Below are positions 26,175 through 36,343 of a stretch of DNA of 55,940 nucleotides, one piece after another. The notes beneath the pieces were generated by a model. That model ran no database searches. It had not been told where the DNA came from and was given only the letters and a program-made list of their open reading frames with translations. This DNA is from Clostridia bacterium (GTDB lineage Bacteria; Bacillota; Clostridia; Oscillospirales; Ruminococcaceae): the NCBI GenBank assembly GCA_009929695.1, contig RZZW01000022.1, forward strand, positions 1 through 55,940, written 5' to 3'. Position numbers and translations under genes: made by a program. The stretch's first letter is position 1. Each line of letters opens with the position of its first letter.

Positions 26175-29100
26175 TTGAAATTATTTACAAAGAGAGCCGT
26201 TGCGCTGCTGCTTGCAGTGCTGTTTATATTTCCCGCAAATACCTTTGCGTTTGCGCAGGAGATAGAGAATGCGCAGAGCACATCGCTTGCTGCGCCTGTC
26301 GAGGAAACACCGACGGAAATATCAGCAGAAACGTCGGCTTCATCGGTTGTGACTGCTGAGGATATAGCGCAGCCGAGCGAGGAGGAAACGGACACCGCCG
26401 AGGCGACGCTAGCTGTTTTGTCAGCCGCAGCGCCGCTTGCCACGGGTGCCGCCGAGCTCTCGGCGCAGGTGAACTGGAATGACAACAATGAAAGCACCTT
26501 GCGCCCCGCGACGGCTGACTATATTGCGGGCAATGCCGCGCTTGAGTTTTCGCTTGACGGCGGAAATACATGGACACAGCTCGACGACACGACAATGGCA
26601 CAACTGGGTCTTGCCGCTTTGCCTGTGCCAACGGTAGACAACACGACAAGCTTTAACTATTGGACGCTGAAATATGAAAATCTGCCGGACAGCATAAATG
26701 ACGGCGTGACGACAACGGCTGTCAAGTATCAATTTAAGCAAACAAATGTTCCGTCAGGCTATGCCAAAACGGACGACGGGACAAATGCAAATGTCGTCAC
26801 AAATACAAAGATAAAAACGCAGCAGTTTAATAAAATTTGGAACGACGCAGGCAACCTTGGCGCGCGCCCGTCAACCGATGCTTGGAAAACGGACAAGGTA
26901 AAGGTGTATCAGTACCTTGAGGGGAATACGCCCGACCCAACTAAAGACACGCAGATGCAGACGAGCCTCAGCGTAGATGAGAAAAATGAGGGCGAATGGA
27001 CGCTTAACGTCGCTGATTTGCCGCAGTATGACGCAAACGGCATACCTTATATTTATTATGTTGCCGAGGACGCAAATGTCTCGCAGGACGCCGACGATAA
27101 ATATATTGCAAAATATGAAAACGTGGGCAATTTTGCGTCAAATACAAGCTATCTATTTGAAAACGGAACACTGACAAATACACTTGAGGGCAAGACGCAA
27201 TTTGCGGGCACAAAGCTTTGGGCGGACGGTGACAGCGCGTGGCAAGACCGCCCTAACGTGACATTTTACCTATATCGTTTTCCCGAGGGCGACGGCGATT
27301 ACAGCACTGCATCAGCTGTGCAGGGCTTTGACAGCTATGCCCTTGTGAACGCGGATAATGGCACAGATCACAATAGTCACAAACACGCTCGACACAACAA
27401 AGCTTGACGTGATAAAAGCCTTTGACGACAAGGGCAATGAAGCCCAGCGCCCCGATAATGTGACGGTTCAGTTACAGCGTAAAACAGCCAAAACCGCATG
27501 GATAGATGTTGCAGCACAGACAAAAACTATCGACATCAATAAAACAGATGCAAGCTTTAAAGCCGAATTTGCCGACCTGCCAAAAACAGAGCTTGCAACG
27601 GGCGACGCGTATGAATACCGCGCAATCGAGACGAAAATCACATATAAAACGCTGATTATACTCTCGCACGACGTTGACGCGGTGACAACAGACGGCGGAG
27701 AAAACGGAGCTGTCGGCGCGTACACCTATACATCATCAACGCTAAACGGAATTACAAGCATCACAAATAAAATGGAAACCGTTGGCGTTGATGTGAGAAA
27801 AAAAAATGGCTTAACGAAGGCAAATATCAGGCTGAAACACGCCCCGCAACCATTGATATCAACCTAATGCGCAAGCTGAAAACCGACGACGACACAAGGT
27901 GGAAAGCGATTGACAGCATTAACAAAACCGCCGAGGATTTCACAGCACCACAGCTTTTTACAAATCTGCCGAAATATGACAACGACGGTGCAGAGTACGA
28001 TTACAAGGTGCTTGAACAGGCGGTGACGGGCTACACGACAACGTATTCGGGCAACGACATCACAAATACGCTCGATACGCTCGATTTCACAGCCGAAAAG
28101 GTGTGGAGCGACTATGACGACCACTACAAAACGCGCCCTGCGTCAATAGACATTTCACTTTAGCGTAAAACGCCGTCAGAAAAAACATGGACGGCAGTTG
28201 AAACAGGCGTAATCACAGGCGCGCAGTGGAAATCAATAAGCTTTACAGGCTTGCCGAAAACAGTGCCGAGCGGCAATGACGCAGGCAAGGCACACGATTA
28301 CCGCATAACAGAAAGCGCTGTTGACGGCTACACCACCACATATGCACAGGCAAACGGCAAGGCGATAATCACAAACACGCTCAACGTATTGAGCATAAGG
28401 GGCGAAAAAACATGGACTGACGAGAGCGACAAATATTCGCTGCGCCCGAGCAGCATTTCGCTCACAGTTAAAGCCGGAACACCCGCGGCAGACATAGCCG
28501 TTCAGCCGAAAGCCGAGGACATCACATGGACTAAAAAGGGTGATCTTTGGAGCTATACAATTGCAAATCTTCCGCTTCTTTATAACGGCGCACCCGCCGT
28601 TTACACGGTTAAGGAAGAAGCCGTTGAGGGCTATACTCCGTTTTCCGACACTGCAAGCGGCACAGCAGGCGCGGGCGGAAGCATAATAAAGGCCGATTTT
28701 GAAAACGTCCTCGACACAGGCGCGCGGACTGTCGAAAAATCGCGCATCGGAGGCAAGGACGACGATTTCAGCTTCACTGTCGATTTGACAGGCAAAGAGT
28801 CGCAGCATTATCTGTACACAGGCGAATATAAAATTTATGACGCGTCGGCAATCGGCGTGTCCGCAAAGCCAATCGCCACGCGCAAAACCTCAAGCGACGG
28901 CGTCATGACAATAAAGGGCGGGCAAAAGCTCTATATCGAGGGCTTGCCCGACGGCTGGTATTACTCCGTCACAGAGCAAAAAACCGACGATTACAACGTC
29001 ACCGGCACCATGAACGTGCAGGGGACAATCGTCAAGGGCGCAGTCATCGAGGCAGTGTACACAAACTCCATGATAAATGAGCTTGCGATTGACAATATCA

Positions 29101-30071
29101 CAAAAAATCCCGCAGCTGAATATGCGGGCGGCACACCTCCCACAAACGTGGGCGGCACAGTGGCCGTCGAAGCAGCACCGTTTGACGGCGATTATGACAC
29201 GTATAAGGAAGAAACAACGACAGTGGTATGGAAGCCAAACGACGGCTGGAACCACGCAAACAGCTTTAGCGTCACATACTGGGCGATAGGCGAAACGGCA
29301 AGCCGCACGATAGAAATTAACGGCTTCTTAAACGCCGACGGAACAGTTAAGCCGTCAAATGACAGCGTGTATGACGCATTAAGGGCGCAGTACCCAGATT
29401 TCACAATCGCAATGAGCGCCGACCGCACAATAACCTTAGTGCTCGCAAAGGATGCGCTCGGCATGACGCGCCGTCAACGTGTGGACGTATCGTTCACCCC
29501 GACGCTCGCTGTTGAAAACACAACAAGCGACGACAAGGGCGGCAAGGTCGAGGTGCAGGGCGGCGTGTTCAGCGGCGTTTCCGACGGACGTCCCGACAAG
29601 GACGGCAGCGGCAGATATGAGCAGACAGTTGTCATCGGCGAAGCAAGCGACGGCTTTATGGTGGATATGAACAACATCACCATAGGCTCGCCGAATACCT
29701 CCGGCGGCGATGTTAAGCATAACGGCGACGCAGTGACAATAAAGCCTGACGCAAACGGACGCTTCAGCGTGCAAATAACCACGACGCTGGGCGGAAAAAC
29801 GGAGAAGGTGAATGTGACAGGCATAGTTGTCGTTATCGCAAAGGATATCTACGGCAACCCGACGCAAATTAAGGTGGCGCTTGACAGCCTGCCGATAAAT
29901 CTCGATATCGGCGTTCCGTTCACCACCGCAAATATCCCCGCAGCCACTATCGCCCAAACAGGCGACAGCACAAACTTAACGCTGCTGTACATTCTACTAA
30001 TCGTTTCCGGCGCGGCGATAATATGTATCGCCATCTACATCAAAAAGCGCAAGCATACAAATACTAAATAA
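26175..30071 (+). pseudogene. Sortase-anchored Cna_B-repeat surface protein, broken by two frameshifts and one stop
   Basis: A cell-wall surface adhesin of about 1298 codons. The N-terminal signal peptide is KLFTKRAVALLLAVLFIFP with a TTG start at 26175 behind AAAGGGTG. Several Cna_B/prealbumin-like repeats follow (recurring FxGTKxW, YxxxExxVxGYTTTY and ITNTL strings). The C-terminus has an LPXTG-like IAQTGD, a membrane segment and a KKRKHTNTK tail. Lesions: frame change near 27360; frame change at a 9-A tract (27798-27806); in-frame TAG at 28161-28163 where sister repeats have CAG (LQRKT). The first two cancel in net frame. As read, no full protein can be made; either true decay, phase variation or sequence error. 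Confidence 0.8.
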
Positions 30072-30118
30072 AAAAGTGCCGTTGCAGATGTGTTTTTTAC
30101 ATCTGCAACGGCACTTTT
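30072..30118. terminator. Strong terminator after the Cna_B gene
   Basis: Perfect 20-bp arms (30072-30091 and 30099-30118) with a 7-nt loop GTTTTTT and a short U-run. Confidence 0.8.
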
Positions 30119-30135
30119 ACAATTTATCGACTTTA

Positions 30136-30164
30136 TGTATGGGCGCGCATTGCGCGCCCATACA
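30136..30164. repeat. Perfect palindromic intergenic hairpin
   Basis: TGTATGGGCGCGCA and TGCGCGCCCATACA, a perfect 14-bp stem with a single-base loop. It lies between the two terminators and looks like another short intergenic repeat. Confidence 0.6.
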
Positions 30165-30184
30165 TTTCATTGTAAATTAAATGC

Positions 30185-30222
30185 AAAAAATCCCCGCCAC
30201 TGAATTAATGCAATGGCGGGGG
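30185..30222 (-). terminator. Terminator of the PiT/PhoU-like operon
   Basis: TCCCCGCCA and TGGCGGGGGA pair across a 14-nt loop; on the minus strand the stem is followed by TTTTTT. Confidence 0.75.
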
Positions 30223-30228
30223 AGAAGC

Positions 30229-30849
30229 TTATGTGTTTTTGATGATAATTTGCTCTACGATGTCGGCGGCGTGTTCGCAGAGGTCGCAGCAGTCCTCTAG
30301 GCATTCAAAGATTGCTTTGTGGGCAATCAGCTTTTTGCTGTCGTTTTCTTCGCCGAAAAGTCGGTGAATTGCCTCTAAGAAAACAGTGTCGGCTTCGCCC
30401 TCGACGGTGTTCACCTCAACGAGCAAACGGCGCAGTGTGTCGGGCTTTTTGAAGCTTTTAAGCTCCTTTACAGCCGATGAAAGCGCCTTTACGCAGCGGT
30501 TTACGATTTTGGAAAAATCGGCCGCGCCGCGCGGAAGCTCGTGGATATGGAACATATAGCACTCTAAAACCACCTCGTCAAGCGCGTCTGTCACATCGTC
30601 GATTATTTGCACAAGGTGCAGAATATCCTCTTGGTCGATGGGCGTGATGAACTCTGCCGAAAGGCGCGTCAGAATATCGTGGTGCATTTCGTCGGCTTTA
30701 TTTTCGATTGCGTGCATTTTTTCGCGCTGAACAGCGATGCTGCCGGCGGAATAATTGCACATAATTTCCTCCAGAAGCTCGGAGGCTTGGACGCAAAATT
30801 CAACCTGTTGCTGTGCTAATAGGAAGTAATCATTTTTATGCTTTGCCAT
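30229..30849 (-). CDS. DUF47 / PhoU-like phosphate transport accessory protein
   Basis: A 206-aa all-helical protein of the DUF47 (TIGR00153, PhoU-like) family, typically paired with PiT transporters and thought to regulate them. The start at 30849 is chosen for its AAGGAG site; a longer frame would overlap the end of the transporter gene. No membrane segment is present, so it is cytoplasmic. The 14-bp spacing to the upstream transporter gene and the downstream terminator indicate a two-gene operon. Confidence 0.9.
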   Translation of the reverse strand: MAKHKNDYFLLAQQQVEFCVQASELLEEIMCNYSAGSIAVQREKMHAIENKADEMHHDILTRLSAEFITPIDQEDILHLVQIIDDVTDALDEVVLECYMFHIHELPRGAADFSKIVNRCVKALSSAVKELKSFKKPDTLRRLLVEVNTVEGEADTVFLEAIHRLFGEENDSKKLIAHKAIFECLEDCCDLCEHAADIVEQIIIKNT

Positions 30850-30862
30850 AATTTTTCTCCTT

Positions 30863-31915
30863 TTATGCAAATAAAACTAAGAACAGCTTTGCCATGATGT
30901 AACCGAGAAGCCCGCAGCCGGGGAAAGTGAAAACCCACGTGAGCACTAAATCCTTGACGACGCTCCAGTTGACGTTGCTTATTCTGCGCGCCGCGCCGAC
31001 GCCCATTATCGCTGTGGTTTTTGTGTGGGTAGTGCTCACGGGTATGCCTGTGAGCGAGGATAAAAGCAGGCAGAGCGTGGCGGCAAAATCAGCCGCGAAG
31101 CCTTGATACGGCTTGAGCTTGACCATGTCCATGCCGACTGCTTTTATTATTCTGTACCCGCCGATGGACGTGCCGAGCCCCATCACGAGCGAGACGACTA
31201 TCATCAGCCAAAACGGAGGCGTGCCCGCAAATGAGCCTGTTGAGCTGCCCGCGGCAAGCGCGTTGCCGAGCAAAAATATCGCCATGAATTTTTGCCCGTC
31301 CTGCGCGCCGTGCATAAATGCCATCGCCGCGCCGCCCGCAACCTGTGCGTCAGAGAAAAACTTTTCGCACTTCATGCGGTTTTGGTTTCGGAAGAAAAAT
31401 ACGGTTATTTTTGAAGAAATAAAGCCTAAAACAAAGCCCAAAAGCGTCGAGAGCACGATGCCGTAAAGCACCTTGACCCATTCCTCGCCGCGAATGCCGC
31501 CAAAGCCGCCCTGAACAGCGACGGCTGCGCCGGAAATACCTGCAATGAGCGCGTGGCTTTCGCTTGTGGGAATGCCGAAATACCACGCGACAGTCGCCCA
31601 TATGACGATTGCCGACATCGCCGCGCAAAGTGCGATAAGCGCAGAACCCGAATCGTTGCCGAAATCGACCATGTTGTAAATCGTCGTCGCGACAGACGCG
31701 TTTATCGTTGTCATGACAAGCACGCCGAGGAAGTTGAATATCGCCGCCATAACGATGGCTTTTCGCACCTCGATAGCACGCGTCGACACGCAGGTGGCAA
31801 TCGCATTAGGCGCGTCCGTCCAGCCGTTGACAAGCACGACAGCAAGAGTAAGTATCGTCGACACCAAAAGCATGGGGCTTTGAAGCATCTGACTTATAAA
31901 TTCTGTAATTGACAC
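30863..31915 (-). CDS. PiT-family inorganic phosphate transporter
   Basis: A 350-aa membrane protein of the PiT family, a cation-coupled phosphate importer. The family signature is visible twice: NGWTDAPNAIATCVSTRAI near residue 30 and GIPVSTTHTKTTAIMG near residue 295. About ten hydrophobic segments are seen. It is the first gene of the operon with the PhoU-like protein. The 180 bp upstream to the next gene are AT-rich and show a TATAAT on the minus strand near 31993-31998. Confidence 0.92.
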   Translation of the reverse strand: MSITEFISQMLQSPMLLVSTILTLAVVLVNGWTDAPNAIATCVSTRAIEVRKAIVMAAIFNFLGVLVMTTINASVATTIYNMVDFGNDSGSALIALCAAMSAIVIWATVAWYFGIPTSESHALIAGISGAAVAVQGGFGGIRGEEWVKVLYGIVLSTLLGFVLGFISSKITVFFFRNQNRMKCEKFFSDAQVAGGAAMAFMHGAQDGQKFMAIFLLGNALAAGSSTGSFAGTPPFWLMIVVSLVMGLGTSIGGYRIIKAVGMDMVKLKPYQGFAADFAATLCLLLSSLTGIPVSTTHTKTTAIMGVGAARRISNVNWSVVKDLVLTWVFTFPGCGLLGYIMAKLFLVLFA

Positions 31916-32141
31916 TATTTCACCTCATTATATTGCTGTAAAATTTAACATTGCTAATTGTAAAACAAACGTTAAATATTGACCGCTTTTGCTATTATAC
32001 CATGCTTTAACAAAATTTACAGCAGGGAGATGAAATATTTTTTGCTTGTTTAAAAATATTACATAAAAGACTATATATTAATCGAAAATTGTCATAATGT
32101 GTGATATACTTTATTTAAAAGCAAAGAAAAGAGATTGGAAG

Positions 32142-32597
32142 ATGGCTGTTTTTGATGTTGTGCCCGCAAAATTCTTTTCGGTTTTAGTGTCTGCAAACAG
32201 GGAGATATATGTTGAGGCTTTGCTGCTTTTGCAGGACATGTTTAAGTTTGAGCTAAACATTAAGGTTGATGATTATATTTCGGCGCTTATCTCTTTGCAG
32301 GAGGACAAGGATTTTACTCCTTAGGAGGACGATGAAGTGCCAGATGGCGGCTTGACATTCAGCTCAAAGGCAAGGCTGATACTTGGGCGTTTTGTCAAAA
32401 CAGGTTGGGTGGAGAAGGAGTTTCTTGACGGGTCTTTTATTGAAATAATCACGCCGCAACCGTATGCCATTCCTGTGATGAAGCTTTTGAGCGAGCTTGG
32501 CAGCGAGGAGACGCAGGAATATAACTCGCTTGTGTTTTCGACATATTCTGCGCTCAAGCAGGCAAAATCTGATAATCAAGACCAAATCAGGGCATAA
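32142..32597 (+). pseudogene. jetA: JetA (Wadjet system) N-terminal remnant with in-frame stop
   Basis: The text MAVFDVVPAKFFSVLVSANR and the later SSKARLILGRFVKTGWVEKE and EYNSLVFSTYSALKQAK match the N-terminal part of JetA (DUF5716), a Wadjet subunit related to the kleisin MukF. An in-frame TAG at 32322-32324 interrupts it, and the frame is intact on both sides. It ends after about 150 codons, while JetA is normally around 450-500 aa, so the C-terminal two-thirds are gone. The remnant is followed directly by the tail of a second gene and JetC. Confidence 0.65.
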
Positions 32598-32602
32598 ATG
32601 AC

Positions 32603-32674
32603 ATGATGTCGGAGCTTGAAGAGATGAAAAGCACAGATTCACCAAGCGAGGAAGAAGCGGAGGAAACTGTATGA
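32603..32674 (+). pseudogene. jetB: Probable JetB C-terminal tail
   Basis: An acidic 23-residue open stretch (MMSELEEMKSTDSPSEEEAE and so on) ends at a TGA that overlaps the JetC ATG by 4 bp (ATGA). JetB (DUF4194) normally sits in this place, so this is probably what is left after a deletion that removed the JetA C-terminus and most of JetB. The sequence itself is too short to recognise. Confidence 0.35.
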
Positions 32675-33644
32675 AAAAGCTTACAAGGCTTGTTTTGATA
32701 CACTGGCACTACTTTACGCATGAGGTGGTGTCATTTGAGACGCTTAATTTTCTCACAGGTAAAAACGCGTCGGGAAAATCTACTATAATTGACGCCATGC
32801 AGCTTGTGCTTTTGGGCGATACAAGCGGCAGTTATTTTAATAAGGCGGCAAGTGGAAAAGGCGACCGTTCATTAAAGGGCTATTTAAAAGGCGAGCTTGG
32901 GGACGATGAAAACTACGGCTTTAAATATTTGCGAAACGGCAGGTTTAGCAGCTATATTGCACTTGAGTTTTTAGATGAAGAAAAAAAAGTATTTTACAGG
33001 CGGCTGTTGCTTTGATATATATTCCGAAAACGATATTCAAAAGCTGTTTTTCTTGTATGACGGTCCATTTCCGCAAAATGAATTTGTCGAAAACAAAACT
33101 CCGTGGGACATAAGAAGGCTGCGTGAATTTTTAAAGGAAAAATATCCAAACCACAAAACCACTGATGTGGGTCGTGAATTCCGCACTGCTTTATACGGCA
33201 AAATGGGAGGTCTGCGCGATAAATTCAGTTCCTAACTTAAAAAGGCGGTTTGTTTTAACCCAAATGTCGATATTCAGGATTTTATGTCGGAGTTTGTGTG
33301 CGACGCACAGCAGGCTGTTGATGTGAGCCAAATGCAGGATAATATTCGCAGCTATAAACGCCTTGAGGAAGAGGCAAATGTTTTACAGGTGAAAATTGAC
33401 CAACTTGAACAAATTATCACCGAGCACACCTCTTTTGTGCGCGCAAAACAAGATGAACAGCTATATGCCTACCTGTTGGATCGTTCACAACAGGATATTA
33501 AAGAAAACGCGCTTGAAGAAGAGCATAACAATGCAGAAAAACTGACAATTAAGCTAAACGATGTTGAAGAGAGCATAAAAAGCTTAAGCAACCGGTTATC
33601 ACAAATGCAGGACGAGCGAAATCAGCTTCAGGCAAGGCGTATAA
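32671..33644 (+). pseudogene. jetC: JetC (Wadjet SMC-like ATPase) N-terminal remnant
   Basis: N-terminal part of the SMC/SbcC-like ATPase of Wadjet. The Walker A motif is TGKNASGKST at residues about 29-38 of KKLTRLVLIHWHYF... A frameshift in an A8 tract (about 32978-32985) moves the reading into the next frame, where KYFTGG continues. A TAA at 33233-33235 interrupts that frame (probably TTA, Leu originally), and the coiled-coil start follows (SYKRLEEEANVLQVKIDQLE). The gene then stops abruptly at about 33644, joined to a glycyl-radical enzyme. The rest of the coiled coil, the ATPase head and JetD are absent. Plasmid-closing defence is surely lost. Confidence 0.75.
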
Positions 33645-35294
33645 ATGATGTATCCTTATTATAAAGCCGACCTCGACGCGGAACGCATCACGCGCGAGAG
33701 CGCACAGGAGCTGCTCGACTGCATTTGGGTTAAGCTTAACGACTTAAACAAATGCCGCGACGCCGCGAGCGCAGAGGGCTTTGCGGGGTACAGCTTGTTC
33801 CAAAACCTGATTGTCGGCGGTCAAAATGCCGAGGGCTTGGACGTTACAAACGACCTTTCGTTTATGTGCATAACCGCTTCAAAGCACGTTTTTCTGCCGA
33901 TGCCGTCGCTCTCAATCCGTGTTTGGAACGGCTCGCCACAAGATTTGCTGCTCCACGCCGCAGATTTGACAAGAACAGGCATAGGTCTGCCTGCATACTA
34001 CAACGACGAAATCATTATCCCAAGCATGATGAACCGCGGCATTCCGCTTCAAGAAGCGCGAAATTACTGCATCATCGGCTGTGTAGAGCCTCAAGTGCCG
34101 GGCAAAACAGACGGCTGGCATGACGCGGCGTTTTACAATATGTGCCGTCCGCTCGAGCTTGTTTTCTCAAACGGCTACTCGCGCGGCGAAAAAATAAGCA
34201 TTCAGACAGGCGAGGTCGAAAGCTTCCGCACGTTTGAACAATTTTACGACGCATATAAGGCGCAGATGAATTATCAGCTTTCATTGCTAGTCAACGCCGA
34301 CAACGCGATTGACGTGGCGCACTCTAAAAAATGCCCGTTGGCGTTTTTGTCGTGCATGGTTGACGACTGCGTGTCGCGCGGAAAAACTGTGCAGGAGGGC
34401 GGCGCTGTATACAACTTCACAGGGCCGCAGGGCTTTGGCATAGCGAACATGGCGGACGCATTATACGCCATCAAAACGCTTGTGTTTGAACAGCATAAAT
34501 TCACGCTCACGGAGCTTAAAAAGGTTCTTTCACTCAACTACGGCAAGGGCTTTGACGCAAAAAGCGCGGCGGAGCTTGCGGGGCAGGTCGTCGGCGAATT
34601 GCAGGCGCAGGGCAAGCAGGTCACTGAAAACGAGCTTGCGCAGGTGATAAAAAACATTCTCACAATGCAGCTTTCGGACGAGGACAAGGCACTTTGCGAG
34701 CGCATTTACACGCTTATTGACGAAGCGCCGAAGTTCGGCAACGACATAGAAGAGGTCGATGCGCTCGCACGTGACGCGGCGTACACATACACAAAGCCGC
34801 TTGAGAATTTTAAAAATCCGCGCGGCGGGCAGTATCAGGCGGGGCTTTATCCTGTTTCGGCAAACGTGCCGCTCGGCGCACAAACAGGCGCAACGCCTGA
34901 CGCACGCCTTGCGCATATGCCTGTTGCGGACGGCGTTTCACCGTCGGCAGGGCGCGACACGCACGGGCCTACAGCCGCGTGTAACTCTGTTGCAAAGCTA
35001 GACCACGGCATAGCGTCAAACGGAACGCTTTTCAACCAAAAATTCCATCCGTCCGCACTAAGCGGCACGCAGGGGCTTGTAAAATTTGTGGCGCTTATCC
35101 GCTCGTTCTTAGACCAAAAGGGTATGCACATGCAGTTTAACGTCGTAAGCCGCGACACGCTTATTGAAGCGCAGAAAAACCCCGAAAAATTTAAGCACCT
35201 AGTCGTCCGCGTAGCGGGATACAGCGCACTGTTTACAACGCTTTCGCGCTCGCTGCAAGACGATATTATACGCCGCACGGAGCAGGGATTTTAA
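33645..35294 (+). pseudogene. B12-independent propanediol/glycerol dehydratase (glycyl radical enzyme), N-terminally truncated
   Basis: The last 549 residues of a glycyl radical diol dehydratase of the kind found in fucose/rhamnose microcompartment loci. The active cysteine and base are in IIGCVEPQ (C146/E148 of the fragment), and the glycyl-radical loop is VVRVAGYSA (G525). Full enzymes have roughly 800-850 residues, so about 300 N-terminal residues are missing. The frame opens directly at the junction with JetC and has no proper ribosome binding site. Without the N-terminal half of the barrel it cannot work. Choline lyase is less likely because of the neighbouring fuculose aldolase and the GCVEPQ text. 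Confidence 0.82.
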
Positions 35295-35311
35295 AATTTT
35301 GTTCCGCGTAG

Positions 35312-35827
35312 GGCGGGGAGAGCCTTTGCCAGCCGACGTTTGCAAAAGCACTTTTTATGGCGGCGAAAGACACAGGCATAAACACCGCAATGGAGAGCAT
35401 GGGCTGTGCAAAATGGGAGATCATCGAGGATGTTTTGCCGTATCTCGACACCTATCTTTTAGATATTAAGCACATGAATGCCGAAAAGCACCGCGCCTAC
35501 ACAGGCAAAAGCAATGTGCTTATGCTTGAAAACGCAAAAAAAATCGCCGCGAGCGGCATGACGGAGCTGATTATCCGCGTGCCGGTTGTGCCGGGCTTTA
35601 ACGACACGGTGCAGGAGATAACGGACATAGCAAAATTTGCCGAGAGCCTTAAGGGCGTTGAGCAAATTCACCTTTTGCCGTATCACCGCTTGGGTCAGGA
35701 CAAATACGGTCAGCTTGGGCGCGAGTATACTTTAACTGAAATTCGCCCGCCCGAGCCGGAGCATATGAGGCTTCTTCAAGACGCAGTGCAAAAAACGACA
35801 CGGCTTTATTGCCAGATAGGAGGCTAG
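35312..35827 (+). pseudogene. Glycyl-radical-enzyme activase (radical SAM), N-terminally truncated
   Basis: C-terminal 170 codons of a PflA-type activating enzyme. The fragment begins GGESLCQPTFAKALF, which corresponds to the SAM-binding GGEP region, and continues with LLDIKHMNAEKH, IIRVPVVPGFND and LLPYHRLGQDKY. The upstream third, including the CxxxCxxC iron-sulfur site and start codon, is missing; a stop codon TAG precedes the homology at 35309. The intervening 17 bp after the dehydratase stop resemble the GTAGGGC end of a repeat. It would have installed the glycyl radical on the upstream enzyme. Confidence 0.8.
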
Positions 35828-35830
35828 CGC

Positions 35831-35983
35831 ATGGCTTTTGAGGAAATGAAGCAGAGAATAGTTCAGGAGCTTGTTCCCGGTAAACAAATCACCCTCGCGC
35901 ACGTCATAGCAAACCCTGACGCAATGCTGAGTTACGCGGCGCAGACGTTAAAGTATGAGGTTTGCGAGATTAGCAGGACGTAA
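35831..35983 (+). pseudogene. EutS/PduU-like shell protein with in-frame internal deletion
   Basis: A 50-codon open frame whose first 30 residues ([20 protein letters not shown]) match the N-terminus of EutS/PduU shell proteins, and whose last 18 (ending [11 protein letters not shown]) match their C-terminus. The normal protein is about 115 aa, so about 65 internal codons of the BMC fold are missing while the frame is kept (junction near 35915). It starts 4 bp after the activase stop. A BMC domain this short cannot fold normally. Confidence 0.65.
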
Positions 35984-36011
35984 AAATGGAAGCGCGAAAC
36001 GCCTTCAAAAT

Positions 36012-36225
36012 AACCTCCCTTGTTAAAGGGAGGTGGCGCGACGAAGGAGCGACGGAGGGATTCTAGCTTCGCGCAAACTTCCCCCACTGTCATTCTGAGC
36101 GAAGCGAAGAATCTTTTGCGCATCACCATAGGTTTTAAGATTCTTCGCTTCGCTCAGAATGACAAACGAGTGTAAGAATCCCACCACCGCCTGCGGGCGG
36201 TCCCCCTCCCTTTAACAAGGGAGGT
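36012..36225. repeat. Nested intergenic repeat: outer palindrome with a family A copy inside
   Basis: Outer elements at 36012-36033 (AACCTCCCTTGTTAAAGGGA...) and 36205-36225 are each small hairpins and also pair with each other. A complete family A repeat (copy 3) lies between them at 36088-36164. The rest of the gap 35984-36240 holds no gene. Confidence 0.65.
36088..36164. repeat. Dispersed palindromic repeat, family A, copy 3 (inverted core)
   Basis: TGTCATTCTGAG to CTCAGAATGACA as in the other copies, but the asymmetric centre (TTTTGCGCAT...AGGTTTTAAG) is inverted relative to copies 1, 2 and 4, so it inserted in the opposite orientation. Confidence 0.8.
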
Positions 36226-36263
36226 AAATGACACGAAAATTCACAAAAAACCACATACAAGTG

Positions 36264-36292
36264 TTGACTTTTGTGGTTTTGCGAGTTATAAT
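36264..36292 (+). promoter_or_regulatory. Strong sigma-A promoter of the microcompartment operon, with flanking inverted repeat
   Basis: TTGACT (36264-36269), a 17-bp spacer and a perfect TATAAT (36287-36292). An inverted repeat AAAACCACA (about 36247-36255) and TGTGGTTTT (36272-36280) embraces the -35 box and may be an operator, perhaps for the DeoR-type regulator encoded at 43547. Confidence 0.7.
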
Positions 36293-36343
36293 AACAGAAG
36301 AAACAACATAAAACAAACAATTTTATTACAGGAGGATATAAAA

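Noticed and set aside
28161-33235. Stop-codon recoding (TAG or TAA read as an amino acid) to explain in-frame stops in the Cna_B, JetA, JetC and response-regulator genes
   Set aside because: Both TAG and TAA are involved, and many intact genes in the window end normally with TAG (for example at 868, 15665 and 18441), so a consistent recoding is not supported.
33645-35294. A complete short glycyl radical enzyme
   Set aside because: The fragment begins in the middle of the family fold and opens directly at a junction with JetC without a ribosome binding site.
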